Shown here: in pieces, positions 5,465 to 12,741 of the stretch
Numbering within the stretch: position 1 is the stretch's first letter
How the letters are laid out: the number at the start of each line of letters is the position of its first letter
Assembly: GCA_036388635.1 (NCBI GenBank)
Contig: DASVRL010000388.1
Location: 1 to 13,890, forward strand
Source of the DNA: JALZHR01 sp036388635
GTDB lineage: Bacteria > Acidobacteriota > Blastocatellia > Pyrinomonadales > Pyrinomonadaceae
Reading direction: 5' to 3'
DNA: 13,890 nt
Notes under the pieces: generated by a model
What the model was told of the DNA's origin: nothing
Database searches by the model: none
The model's input: the letters and a program-made list of their open reading frames with translations, nothing else
Position numbers and translations under genes: made by a program

Positions 5465-7411
5465 TTAATTTCCCGCTCCGGTGTAAGCCGTCGGAATCGG
5501 TTTATCGCCCGCCTGTCCGAATTGCTGTGCCGTGTCAAAACCATTTCGGCTGTGGCGCAGATACCACAATCCGTTGCGATAAACCCCTAAGTCAAATTTG
5601 CCGTCGCCGTCATAATCGCCGGGCACCGGCTCATCGGTTGAAATTCCGAACTGCGTTGCGGCAAACCCGCTCTGACTGCGCAGCAGATACCACGTTCCAT
5701 CTGATGGGCGGAAAACCGCGAAATCCGTCCGCCCGTCACTGTCATAATCGCCCTGAACGGGACGGTCCGTTGAGATGCCGAACTGCGCCCCCGTAAATCC
5801 GAGCGTGCTTCGAAAAACATACCAGGTGCCGTTTGAGGGACGATAAACGGCGAAATCGGCGCGTCCGTCGGCGTCGTAATCGCCGACCACCGGTTTATCG
5901 CCGTTAGCGCCGAACTGGACGGCACGAAACAGATTGTCGGAACTGAGAATGTAATACCAGTAGCCGTTTGACGGGCGATAAACGGCAAAGTCCGTACGCC
6001 CGTCAGCGTCAAAATCTGCGGGCGTCGGCACGTCGTCCGCCAGCCCGAACGACACTGCGCGGAAGTTGCCGCTGCCGCTTTCCAGGATATACCATTGACC
6101 GCCGCGATAAACCGTCAGGTCGGTGCGCCCATCGCCGTCGTAATCGCCGGGCGCGAGTTTATCGCCCGCCGCGCCGAAATGCACCGGCACCCAGTCCTGC
6201 GTCGCGGAACGCAGCAGATGCCAGTCGCCATCAGCCGGGCGAAAAACGGAAATATCGGATTTTCCGTCGCCGTCAAAATCCGCAACCTGATTATTTTCCG
6301 GGCGAATCGGCGTCAGTCGATAGGCGCGGGTGCGTATGAAACCGTTTATGACGCGCGTTCCGGTGCCGACGATTTGTCCCCGGTCGTTGATCGAATTCGC
6401 TTCGTTCAGCGACCAGCCGAGCGACGGGTCGATGAGGTTGTTTAATTGAAAAGCAACGCCGAATTGCGTCCATAAAACAGGTAAGTTACTAAAAGCCGGC
6501 GGGCAGCCGTCTTGACTCGTTAAAGGGAAGAACGAACCGACGACCGCGCCGCGCGCGTTAACGTCTTTGGTTCTAGTATTGCCGCCGCATGGTGCAGGCG
6601 CGCCCAATTGTAAGGTTCCGAATTCGTCGGCGTGTTCGAAGCCGTTCGCAATCGGGAGGTTTGCTGAGTTGCCTACTGACCTGCCCAAATTGCTGATTGA
6701 ATACGCCTCCGAGAAAGAGTTACCGCCAAAGATGGTCAAGACGCTGCCCGCGCCGATGGTGTAGCGATAAGCGCGCGTCCCGCCCTGGCTGGTTGAATTC
6801 GAGCCGCCGCCGACTATCTGGCGTTTGTCGTTGATGTCATTAGCGAATTTCAGAATCCAGCCGCTGCCCGCCGGAATCATTGTATTGAGGTTGCGCATCG
6901 TCGTGCCGTCGTAATAAAAAGCTTGCGGATTATTCTCGCCATAATAACCGACGACCTCGCCGAAATTATTAATGCCTCTGCCTCTCGTGATATTCTCGCC
7001 GCCGGGAAATTCCGCGCCTCCGCCGCCGAGGTCAATCAGCGTCGAATTTTTATACAGAAAGGCGTGAATGTTCTCGGTCGGAGTTTTGAGCGTGCCCGTG
7101 ATCCAGCCGAAATCGTTGATTTCGGTCGCTCCGGTACGGTTATCCGGAGCGCCGCTGATGATGCCCAGATTTTCCATTGTGCCGTTCGTCCATCGAAACA
7201 GTCTATATTCTCCAAATTCGCCGCTGGCGAAGCCGGTTACTTGTCCGACTGAGTTGATTCCTGTGGCGAGACTGTAGCTGCTCGGATCCGCACTCAGCAC
7301 GCCGAGGTCTTCGATGACATACCGAACGTTGCTCATCTGGGCAGCAACCGGCAAAGCCATTTGCAGCAGCAAACAGCCGATTATCGCGACGGTCAGAAAA
7401 CTCCTGTTCAT
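5465..7411 (-). CDS. Secreted HAF-repeat / FG-GAP (VCBS-like) repeat protein
   Basis: A 648-residue secreted protein of unknown function. Residues 1-25 are a signal peptide (SFLTVAIIGCLLLQMALPVAA). Residues about 30-370 carry HAF-type repeats, seen as alternating 'GINSVGQVTG', 'EINDFGWITG', 'GINNFGEVVGY', 'DINDKRQIVGG', 'VNARGAVVG' and 'SINDRGQIVG' words with interspersed 'AFLYKNSTLIDLG'-like strands. Residues 376 to the end carry six FG-GAP-type units of 43-45 residues, each opening with a calcium-binding DxDxDG..D loop (at about 378, 423, 466, 511, 555 and 599) followed by a '.VYRP..G.WY' strand. A seventh unit at the C-terminus is decayed (TAYTGAGN). Such repeats form beta-propeller blades and bind Ca2+. 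Surface adhesion, protein binding or polymer contact is possible but not shown. A GGAG Shine-Dalgarno (7421-7424 on the complement) precedes the ATG by 9 nt. No LPXTG, PEP-CTERM or type IX sorting signal is visible at the end. Confidence 0.88.
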   Translation of the reverse strand: MNRSFLTVAIIGCLLLQMALPVAAQMSNVRYVIEDLGVLSADPSSYSLATGINSVGQVTGFASGEFGEYRLFRWTNGTMENLGIISGAPDNRTGATEINDFGWITGTLKTPTENIHAFLYKNSTLIDLGGGGAEFPGGENITRGRGINNFGEVVGYYGENNPQAFYYDGTTMRNLNTMIPAGSGWILKFANDINDKRQIVGGGSNSTSQGGTRAYRYTIGAGSVLTIFGGNSFSEAYSISNLGRSVGNSANLPIANGFEHADEFGTLQLGAPAPCGGNTRTKDVNARGAVVGSFFPLTSQDGCPPAFSNLPVLWTQFGVAFQLNNLIDPSLGWSLNEANSINDRGQIVGTGTRVINGFIRTRAYRLTPIRPENNQVADFDGDGKSDISVFRPADGDWHLLRSATQDWVPVHFGAAGDKLAPGDYDGDGRTDLTVYRGGQWYILESGSGNFRAVSFGLADDVPTPADFDADGRTDFAVYRPSNGYWYYILSSDNLFRAVQFGANGDKPVVGDYDADGRADFAVYRPSNGTWYVFRSTLGFTGAQFGISTDRPVQGDYDSDGRTDFAVFRPSDGTWYLLRSQSGFAATQFGISTDEPVPGDYDGDGKFDLGVYRNGLWYLRHSRNGFDTAQQFGQAGDKPIPTAYTGAGN

Positions 7412-7465
7412 AAATTTTTTCTCCGGTGGGACTTGAATTTTGAAGGGCAGGGTGAATTACGCTTA

Positions 7466-7494
7466 ATCTTATACCCAATTCTTTCGTTTGTGAA
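7466..7494 (-). promoter_or_regulatory. Candidate promoter of the HAF/FG-GAP gene
   Basis: On the minus strand TTCACA (complement 7489-7494, five of six to TTGACA) and TAAGAT (complement 7466-7471) are separated by 17 nt, about 55 nt before the ATG at 7411. An overlapping TATAAG gives a 15-nt spacer. Consensus-based and unproven. Confidence 0.35.
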
Positions 7495-7588
7495 GCTAGT
7501 GATATTTTGTCTGATGTTTTGGAATTTGATTTCAAACGAGGTTATTCGCTTGTTCGTGGCTTATTATTTTCTGTGGCAAAATAAAATT

Positions 7589-8125
7589 ATGGAAACTGTC
7601 AAAAGAGTTTTAGAACCTGTCGCGGGTTTTTCGCGCGAAATCGGGTTTTATTTGAGCGAGTGGGAAAAAACTCGCGCTGAACTGCGCGAGATTGCGGCAG
7701 ATTTATCAAACGAAGAATTGTCGCAAAGGCTGATGCCCCAAGCGCATCAAATCGGCGCTTTGATTTTGCATCTCGGCGAATCGGAAGCGGGCTGGATTCA
7801 TGCGATTATTGCCGGAAAAGAGTTGAACGACGAGGAAAAAAGATTCGTTCACTGGTGTGATACGACCGAAACGGATTTTGCCGAAAAGGATTACAGCGCG
7901 CATGACTGCATCGAGAAAATCGACAAAATCAGCGAAATGTCGCGCGCGATTCTGGCGAAATTTGCTGACGATGACCTTGAAAGATTATTCGGTTACGAGC
8001 GAAGCAGCGGCGAGCAGGTCGAAGTCAGTCTGCGCTGGGTTTTGCATCATTTGATCGACCACGAAGCGAATCATAAAGGTCAGATTTCGATGCTCAAACG
8101 AATGCTGCGCGAATCCCGAAATTAA
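7589..8125 (+). CDS. DinB-family protein
   Basis: A 178-residue DinB/YfiT-superfamily four-helix-bundle protein. The putative metal triad is visible: H61 in LILHLGE, and H158 and H162 in LIDHEANHKGQ. Length and helix pattern fit the family (about 150-180 residues). DinB-like proteins include thiol-dependent S-transferases (for example bacillithiol or mycothiol transferases) and many members of unknown activity; no substrate can be assigned here. I chose the ATG at 7589. The frame is open further upstream to 7361, but that part overlaps the divergent gene and its leader and encodes nothing family-like. There is no strong Shine-Dalgarno and I see no convincing promoter in 7495-7588. It is divergent from the HAF/FG-GAP gene and convergent with ppc, with only 15 nt between the stops and no clear terminator hairpin there. 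Confidence 0.85.
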   Translation: METVKRVLEPVAGFSREIGFYLSEWEKTRAELREIAADLSNEELSQRLMPQAHQIGALILHLGESEAGWIHAIIAGKELNDEEKRFVHWCDTTETDFAEKDYSAHDCIEKIDKISEMSRAILAKFADDDLERLFGYERSSGEQVEVSLRWVLHHLIDHEANHKGQISMLKRMLRESRN

Positions 8126-8140
8126 AAATCTTTTTTCAAT

Positions 8141-10711
8141 TTACGCCGAATTTCTGCCCGCGTTGATGATGCCGAAAGAGCAGCGCATCGCCAGTTTTTC
8201 AAACGTGTTTTTCTGCTCGCCGCTTGCTGTTTCGGTTTCTTCCATTTCGCGGATTTGCGTGAGAGCGTATTGCTGAATCGTCGTCAGCGGCAAAACGATT
8301 CGCTCGCGCGTGGCGACCGATTGCTGCTCGACCGGATAATCGGACATCAGCGAATCTTTGCCCGAAATCGCCGCCAGATATTTCCGGCAAAGCTCGAATT
8401 CATTGTAAATATTGCGCTGCACGTCGCCGTAAACCGGATGATTGGCGAGAAACTCGGTGAGCGGAAAAAAAGATTTCTGCATCGCCATCTCGCAATTATC
8501 AATCAAGGCTTTGAAGAAGCCGTTTTGCCGGTACATCGTTTTGATTTCATTCAAATTTCCGGTTTCGTCGAATTTTTGCAGCGCCGCGCCGACGCCGTAA
8601 AAGCCGGGAACGTTTTGCTTGAGCTGGCTCCACGCGCCGACAAACGGAATCGCCCGCAAATCCTTCAAGCTTAATTTGCCGCCCGCCGCGCCGCGTTTTG
8701 CCGGTCGGCTGCCGATATTGGTTTCCACGTAAAACCTAAGCGGGCTGACGTGCGAGAGATAATCGAGAAACGCCGGACGATTTTTCAAATCTTCATACGC
8801 GCGAAAGCTCTCAGTCGCCAGGCGCTGCATCAAAGTTTCCTCAGCCGGCGAAAACGTATTTTCTTTTGCCGAGAAAAGATGATTGTAAATTCCGGCGTGA
8901 AGCAGCTGCTCGATGTTGTACTGCGCCGCGTCAATCGTGCCGAAATTCGAGCTGACGGTTTGACCCTGAATCGTCAGCTCGATGGCTGGATTCGAGACGT
9001 TTTCGCCCATCGAAGAATAAAATTTATGCGTTTTTCCGCCGCCGCGCGCCGGCGGTCCGCCGCGACCGTCAAAGAAAACGACGTTGATTCCGTTTTCGCG
9101 CGAAAGTTTTGTCAATTCGTCTTTCGCCTTGTAAATGCTCCAGTTTGCCATCAGATAGCCGCCGTCTTTCGTGCCGTCGCTGAAGCCGAGCATAATCGTC
9201 TGCGTGTCGTTGCGGCGCGCCAGATGTTCGCGATAAGCGGGAATTTCGTAAAGCTCGCGCATCACGCGGGAAGCGTTTTTCAAATCGGCAATCGTTTCAA
9301 AAAGCGGCACGATATCGACGCTCAAAGAGCGCGCGCGCCAGCCGCCCAGCAAAAACAGACCGTAAACTTCGATAATATTCAGAGCGCTTCCGCACTGGCT
9401 GATAATGTATCTTTCGCAGCCTTTCGCGCCGTTTTGCCGCTGGATTTGCCGGATGGCGGCAATGTTCTGCAAAGTATCTTTCGCTAATTCGTCGTCGAAA
9501 ACCTCGGCATTGGCGGCTTGTTCGACGTTCAGCAGCGCTTCGATTTTTTCCGCCTCGGAAAGCGAAGCGTAATTTTCCGCGAGAAATCCTTTTCCGGCGG
9601 CGTCTTCCAGAATTTTTCCGTGGACGCCGGCTTCCTGGCGCACGTCGAGCGAAGCGAAATAAAGCCCGAAAATTCCGACCTTATCGATCAGGTTATCGAC
9701 CAGATGCACGAACAAGCCGTTGTGCCGGCTGATTAAAGTCTCGCGGATATTTTGCAGATAATCCAGAATTTCCTGTTTGTTTAAATTGGTGGTTTCTTTC
9801 GCCGAAATTGTTTCGTCGTAAAGCTTTGTTTCGAGTTCCGCCAAAACGCTTTCGACGCCGGAAAAGGTCAATCGACGCTTTAGTTTACGAATGTCGCGGT
9901 AATAACATTGCAGAATCGCGCGGCGCAGGGCAGCGGCGGTTTTCAGCGTCGTCTGCGTCGTCACAAACGGATTTCCGTCGCGGTCGCCGCCCGACCAGAA
10001 ACCCATTTTTATCAGTTCTCCGGTTTCGACGCCTCGTGCCGGAAACGAGTTTTTTAAATCCGAAACGATGTTTCCGACGGCTTCGTAAAAGACGTTTTCG
10101 AGATACCAGATGAGGCTCGTCGCTTCGTCAAAGGGCGTCGGCTTTTGCTTTTTGAAAAACGGCGTGCGCCCCAATTGCTGAAGAAAAGTATTGATGTCGG
10201 CGACGTCGTTTTCCTTGATGGCGTGCGTCAAATCATTGATGATTCCCAAGACCGAGCCGGGATAAAACTGCGTCGGGTGCGCCGTCAAAACCAGCCGGAC
10301 GCTGAAATTTTGCAGCCTTTTGACGAACTCTTCGCTTTTGTCGTTTTGCAGTACTGCCGCTTCGAGATGCTGCAAAGTTCCGGCGCCCTGCGTGTCGTTT
10401 ATTTCGCGAAAAGCGGCGTCTTCGAGCGCGTCAAACAAAACGACCTGACGCTCGGCGTATTGGACAAAGCGGAAAAGCAATTCGATTTTTTCGGGCGCGG
10501 CGTGATTTTTAAAAAAGTTCTCGATAATCTCGGTCGGACTTTTGCCGGTTGCGAAACCTTCTTCGCACTCGCTGCTGAAAAGCGAAAGCAAAATGCCCGT
10601 TTTATCGACGCCGTAGAAAGGCAGCGAAAGAAACAAGCTGTTGTAAAGCTGAAATTTGATGCCGACCGAATCCTGAAATTTTCGCAGTGCTTCCGACGCT
10701 GTTTGAATCAT
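8141..10711 (-). CDS. ppc: Phosphoenolpyruvate carboxylase
   Basis: An 856-residue PEPC that makes oxaloacetate from PEP and bicarbonate to refill the TCA cycle. E. coli PEPC is 883 residues, so this is full length. Conserved sites: catalytic H145 in LTAHPTQ (E. coli H138), GFWSGGDRDGNP (237-248), SDGTKDGGY (511-519) with K515 at the position of E. coli K546, the glycine loop GRGGPPARGGG (549-559) with R556 at the position of R587, ETNIGSRPAKR (663-673), RAIPFVGAWSQ (687-696 region), and C-terminal RNSA. Two differences from E. coli are plain: the histidine before the GRGG loop (H579) is Asp548, and the C-terminus is RNSA instead of RNTG. Both seem typical of a Bacteroidetes/Acidobacteria-type branch, as I recall it. 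I chose the ATG at 10711 because MIQTASEALRKF begins the recognisable N-terminal helix. The frame runs to an ATG at 10750, but the extra 13 residues overlap the likely promoter. No Shine-Dalgarno is seen. Monocistronic. Confidence 0.95.
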   Translation of the reverse strand: MIQTASEALRKFQDSVGIKFQLYNSLFLSLPFYGVDKTGILLSLFSSECEEGFATGKSPTEIIENFFKNHAAPEKIELLFRFVQYAERQVVLFDALEDAAFREINDTQGAGTLQHLEAAVLQNDKSEEFVKRLQNFSVRLVLTAHPTQFYPGSVLGIINDLTHAIKENDVADINTFLQQLGRTPFFKKQKPTPFDEATSLIWYLENVFYEAVGNIVSDLKNSFPARGVETGELIKMGFWSGGDRDGNPFVTTQTTLKTAAALRRAILQCYYRDIRKLKRRLTFSGVESVLAELETKLYDETISAKETTNLNKQEILDYLQNIRETLISRHNGLFVHLVDNLIDKVGIFGLYFASLDVRQEAGVHGKILEDAAGKGFLAENYASLSEAEKIEALLNVEQAANAEVFDDELAKDTLQNIAAIRQIQRQNGAKGCERYIISQCGSALNIIEVYGLFLLGGWRARSLSVDIVPLFETIADLKNASRVMRELYEIPAYREHLARRNDTQTIMLGFSDGTKDGGYLMANWSIYKAKDELTKLSRENGINVVFFDGRGGPPARGGGKTHKFYSSMGENVSNPAIELTIQGQTVSSNFGTIDAAQYNIEQLLHAGIYNHLFSAKENTFSPAEETLMQRLATESFRAYEDLKNRPAFLDYLSHVSPLRFYVETNIGSRPAKRGAAGGKLSLKDLRAIPFVGAWSQLKQNVPGFYGVGAALQKFDETGNLNEIKTMYRQNGFFKALIDNCEMAMQKSFFPLTEFLANHPVYGDVQRNIYNEFELCRKYLAAISGKDSLMSDYPVEQQSVATRERIVLPLTTIQQYALTQIREMEETETASGEQKNTFEKLAMRCSFGIINAGRNSA

Positions 10712-10722
10712 AAAAAAATTGT

Positions 10723-10750
10723 AATATAGAGTGGAAACGAAACAAACCAA
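10723..10750 (-). promoter_or_regulatory. Candidate ppc promoter giving a very short leader
   Basis: On the minus strand TTGGTT (complement 10745-10750) and TATATT (complement 10723-10728) are 16 nt apart. The -10 box is only 11 nt from the ATG at 10711, so a transcript starting about 7 nt downstream would have a leader of a few bases, in line with the missing Shine-Dalgarno. Tentative. Confidence 0.3.
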
Positions 10751-10773
10751 GGCAGTCGCGGAAATTTAAAATT

Positions 10774-11094
10774 ATGAAAGCACATTATCGAATCGAACGC
10801 TGGCGTCAGCCTTTCGCGCCGAATCCGGCAATGCTGCGCCGCGTTCTGGAATCGGAAGGCTACGCCGTCTTTCAGTGGTGCGACCAGCCGCAGGCTATTT
10901 ACGGCTTACACAAACACGGCGAAGAACAATCGCACTGGATTGTCAGCGGAAAGCTGGAGCTGATGATTGAAGCGGTCGGAACTTTTGTTCTCGCAGCGGG
11001 CGACCGCGATTTTATGCCGGCGCACACATATCATACGGCGCGCGTGATAAGCGAAGAAGCGGTTGTTTATTTGATTGGTGAAAAGCTAAAATAA
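10774..11094 (+). CDS. Small single-domain cupin protein
   Basis: A 106-residue protein forming one cupin barrel. Cupin motif 1 is GLHKHGEEQSHWIVSG (44-59), with metal-ligand candidates H46, H48 and either Q52 or H54. Motif 2 is GDRDFMPAHTYHTA (76-89), with H87 in the fourth ligand position and the expected proline (P82). The intermotif stretch is about 16 residues. Single cupins of this size range from sugar-binding proteins to dioxygenases and isomerases; nothing here fixes the activity. A weak GGAAA (10760-10764) precedes the ATG by about 9 nt. It is divergent from ppc, with 62 nt between the starts, and precedes the AAA+ ATPase, from which it is separated by an 80-nt repeat-like gap. Confidence 0.85.
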   Translation: MKAHYRIERWRQPFAPNPAMLRRVLESEGYAVFQWCDQPQAIYGLHKHGEEQSHWIVSGKLELMIEAVGTFVLAAGDRDFMPAHTYHTARVISEEAVVYLIGEKLK

Positions 11095-11098
11095 AGCG

Positions 11099-11166
11099 AA
11101 AGGCAAAAGTAAAAGGTAAAAGTTTTATCTGTTTTCCTCTGTGCCTTTGTATCTCTCAGGGTAAAA
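11099..11166. repeat. Second degenerate intergenic repeat
   Basis: AAAGGCA (11099-11105) is inverted as TGCCTTT (11142-11148). Between them are tandem-like 'aaaggtaaaag' words. The right part (TTTTCCTCTGTGCC...TATCTCTCAGGGTAAAA) resembles the right end of the repeat at 2871-2985 (TTTTCTCCGTGTCC...GTCTCTGTGGTGAAAA), in the same orientation and again just upstream of a start codon. It could act as a weak terminator or a structured leader; no function is shown. Confidence 0.5.
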
Positions 11167-11174
11167 TAATTGAT

Positions 11175-12647
11175 ATGAATAAAGCACGAACATTGGGTGA
11201 ATTAAAAGCGGGCGCTTACGCCGCGCGTTCGGTCAAGGACGAAATGCGGGCGAATTTGATTAAAAAAATTCGCGCGGGCGAAAGGCTTTTTCAGGGCATT
11301 CTGGGCTATGAGGAAACGGTCGTGCCGCAAATCACGAACGCCATCCTGGCGCGCCACAATCTCATTCTTTTAGGCTTACGCGGGCAGGCGAAAAGCCGCA
11401 TTATCAGGCAGTTGACCGAACTGTTGGACGAGGAAATTCCGATTATCGCCGGTTCGGAAATCAACGATAATCCGTTTCAGCCTTTGAGCGCTTACGGAAA
11501 ACAGCAAATAGACATTCACGGCGACGAAACGAAAATCGACTGGGTCAAACGTGAAAATCGTTTTGTCGAAAAGCTCGCCACGCCCGACGTGACGATCGCC
11601 GACATTATCGGCGACATCGACCCGATAAAAGCGGCGAAAGGCGGGCATCTTTTGTCAGACGAGCTGACGATTCATTTCGGCTTGCTGCCGCGCGCGAATC
11701 GCGGAATTTTTGCGATCAACGAGCTGCCGGATCTGGCGGGAAAAATCCAGGTCGGGCTTTTCAACATTATGCAGGAAGGCGACGTGCAGATAAAAGGTTA
11801 TCCGGTGCGCCTGCCTTTGGACGTGATGCTCGTTTTCTCGGCAAACCCGGAAGATTACACGGCGCGCGGAAAAATCATCACGCCTTTGAAAGACCGCATC
11901 GGCGCGGAAATCCAGACGCATTACCCGAAAGACATCGGACTTGGAACTTCGATTACCAAACAGGAAGCGTGGGTCAAACGCGAGGATTTTGAAGGCTTTA
12001 CGGTCGAAATTCCCGATTTTATCGCGGAAACGATTGAGCAAATCGCCTTTGAAGCGCGCGACGACCAGCGCATCGACAAGCGTTCCGGCGTTTCGCAGCG
12101 TTTTCCGATTACGGTTCTGGAAGCGGCGGTTTCGAATGCCGAACGCCGCGCTTTGATAACCGACGAAACGGAAATCGTGCCGCGCATCTCCGATATTTAC
12201 GCCGCGCTTCCGGCGATGACCGGAAAAATGGAACTCGAATACGAAGGCGAGCAAATCGGCGCGACGCGTCTGGCGAAAGATTTAATCAAGCGCGCCTGCG
12301 GCGTGATTTTTGAAGGCTTTTTCCTCGGCATCGACTTTGCGCCGACCGTGCAATGGTTTGACGAAGGCAACAAGCTTTTATTGAGCGAGACGGCTTCGGC
12401 GGAAGAATGCGTGTATTTGTTGGAAAGCGTTCCCGAGTTGATTGAATCGACGCTCGTGCCGCTCGAATTCGGCGCGGGTGAAAAGGCAAAGCTCGTTTCG
12501 GCGTGCGAATTCGTTCTGGAAGGGCTTTACGCGCAAAACAAAATTTCGCGCAACGAGGAAGGCGGTTTTGAAGCGACGACGAAAGCCAAACGCGACCGGC
12601 GCGGAATGATTTACGAAGATTTTACCGATATCGAAGGCTATAATTAA
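11175..12647 (+). CDS. ChlI/MoxR-like AAA+ ATPase
   Basis: A 490-residue AAA+ protein of the magnesium-chelatase ChlI/MoxR-like clade, often annotated 'magnesium chelatase' or 'sigma-54 interacting regulator' although chelation is unlikely here. Walker A is GLRGQAKS (67-74); Walker B is IFAINE (178-183), with Asn in place of the usual Asp before Glu183; sensor 1 is FSANPED (221-227). An arginine-finger candidate lies in TPLKDRIG (R241), and sensor 2 is around SGVSQRF (304-310). A long C-terminal helical region (340-490) has no family name I can give. Members of this group usually work as ring-shaped chaperones with a von Willebrand factor A partner that has a MIDAS site. No such partner follows here: the next gene is a membrane TPR-like protein with its own promoter-like upstream sequence. 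The start at 11175 is supported by an AGGG (11158-11161) about 13 nt upstream, which is far; ATG 11244 (residue 24) is an alternative. Confidence 0.85.
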   Translation: MNKARTLGELKAGAYAARSVKDEMRANLIKKIRAGERLFQGILGYEETVVPQITNAILARHNLILLGLRGQAKSRIIRQLTELLDEEIPIIAGSEINDNPFQPLSAYGKQQIDIHGDETKIDWVKRENRFVEKLATPDVTIADIIGDIDPIKAAKGGHLLSDELTIHFGLLPRANRGIFAINELPDLAGKIQVGLFNIMQEGDVQIKGYPVRLPLDVMLVFSANPEDYTARGKIITPLKDRIGAEIQTHYPKDIGLGTSITKQEAWVKREDFEGFTVEIPDFIAETIEQIAFEARDDQRIDKRSGVSQRFPITVLEAAVSNAERRALITDETEIVPRISDIYAALPAMTGKMELEYEGEQIGATRLAKDLIKRACGVIFEGFFLGIDFAPTVQWFDEGNKLLLSETASAEECVYLLESVPELIESTLVPLEFGAGEKAKLVSACEFVLEGLYAQNKISRNEEGGFEATTKAKRDRRGMIYEDFTDIEGYN

Positions 12648-12660
12648 AAGTTTGGAAAAA

Positions 12661-12689
12661 TTGTCGTAATAGAGATTTTTTAATATTAG
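12661..12689 (+). promoter_or_regulatory. Candidate promoter of the membrane TPR-like gene
   Basis: TTGTCG (12661-12666) and TATTAG (12684-12689) with a 17-nt spacer, in an A/T-rich gap just after the ATPase stop. Each box matches consensus in four of six positions, so this is only suggestive. Confidence 0.35.
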
Positions 12690-12728
12690 AGATGTTTTAC
12701 TACCGGTCTCTTCTATCTTCTTTTCGCG

Positions 12729-12736
12729 AAGGAAAA
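12729..12736 (+). promoter_or_regulatory. Ribosome binding site of the membrane TPR-like gene
   Basis: AAGGAAAA, 5 nt before the ATG at 12742. GAAAA at 12732-12736 could pair with TTTTC at 12721-12725 in a 5-bp hairpin that would cover part of the site. Confidence 0.5.
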
Positions 12737-12741
12737 TCTCA

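Noticed and set aside
5580..6300. Tandem DNA repeats suggesting a CRISPR or minisatellite
   Set aside because: The roughly 130-nt periodicity is explained by the FG-GAP protein repeats and lies in frame within the coding sequence.
7361..7588. 76-residue N-terminal extension of the DinB protein
   Set aside because: It runs antisense into the signal-peptide end and promoter of the divergent gene and is not DinB-like, although it contains a hydrophobic stretch.
8750..9487. 245-codon plus-strand open frame opposite ppc
   Set aside because: Antisense shadow of a well-conserved enzyme, low-complexity Arg/Ala/Phe composition, no Shine-Dalgarno.
10712..10750. 13-residue N-terminal extension of PEPC
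   Set aside because: It lies across the likely promoter and the extra residues are not family-like.
11655..12254. 199-codon minus-strand open frame opposite the AAA+ ATPase
   Set aside because: Shadow of the ATPase coding sequence, with no domain or ribosome binding site.
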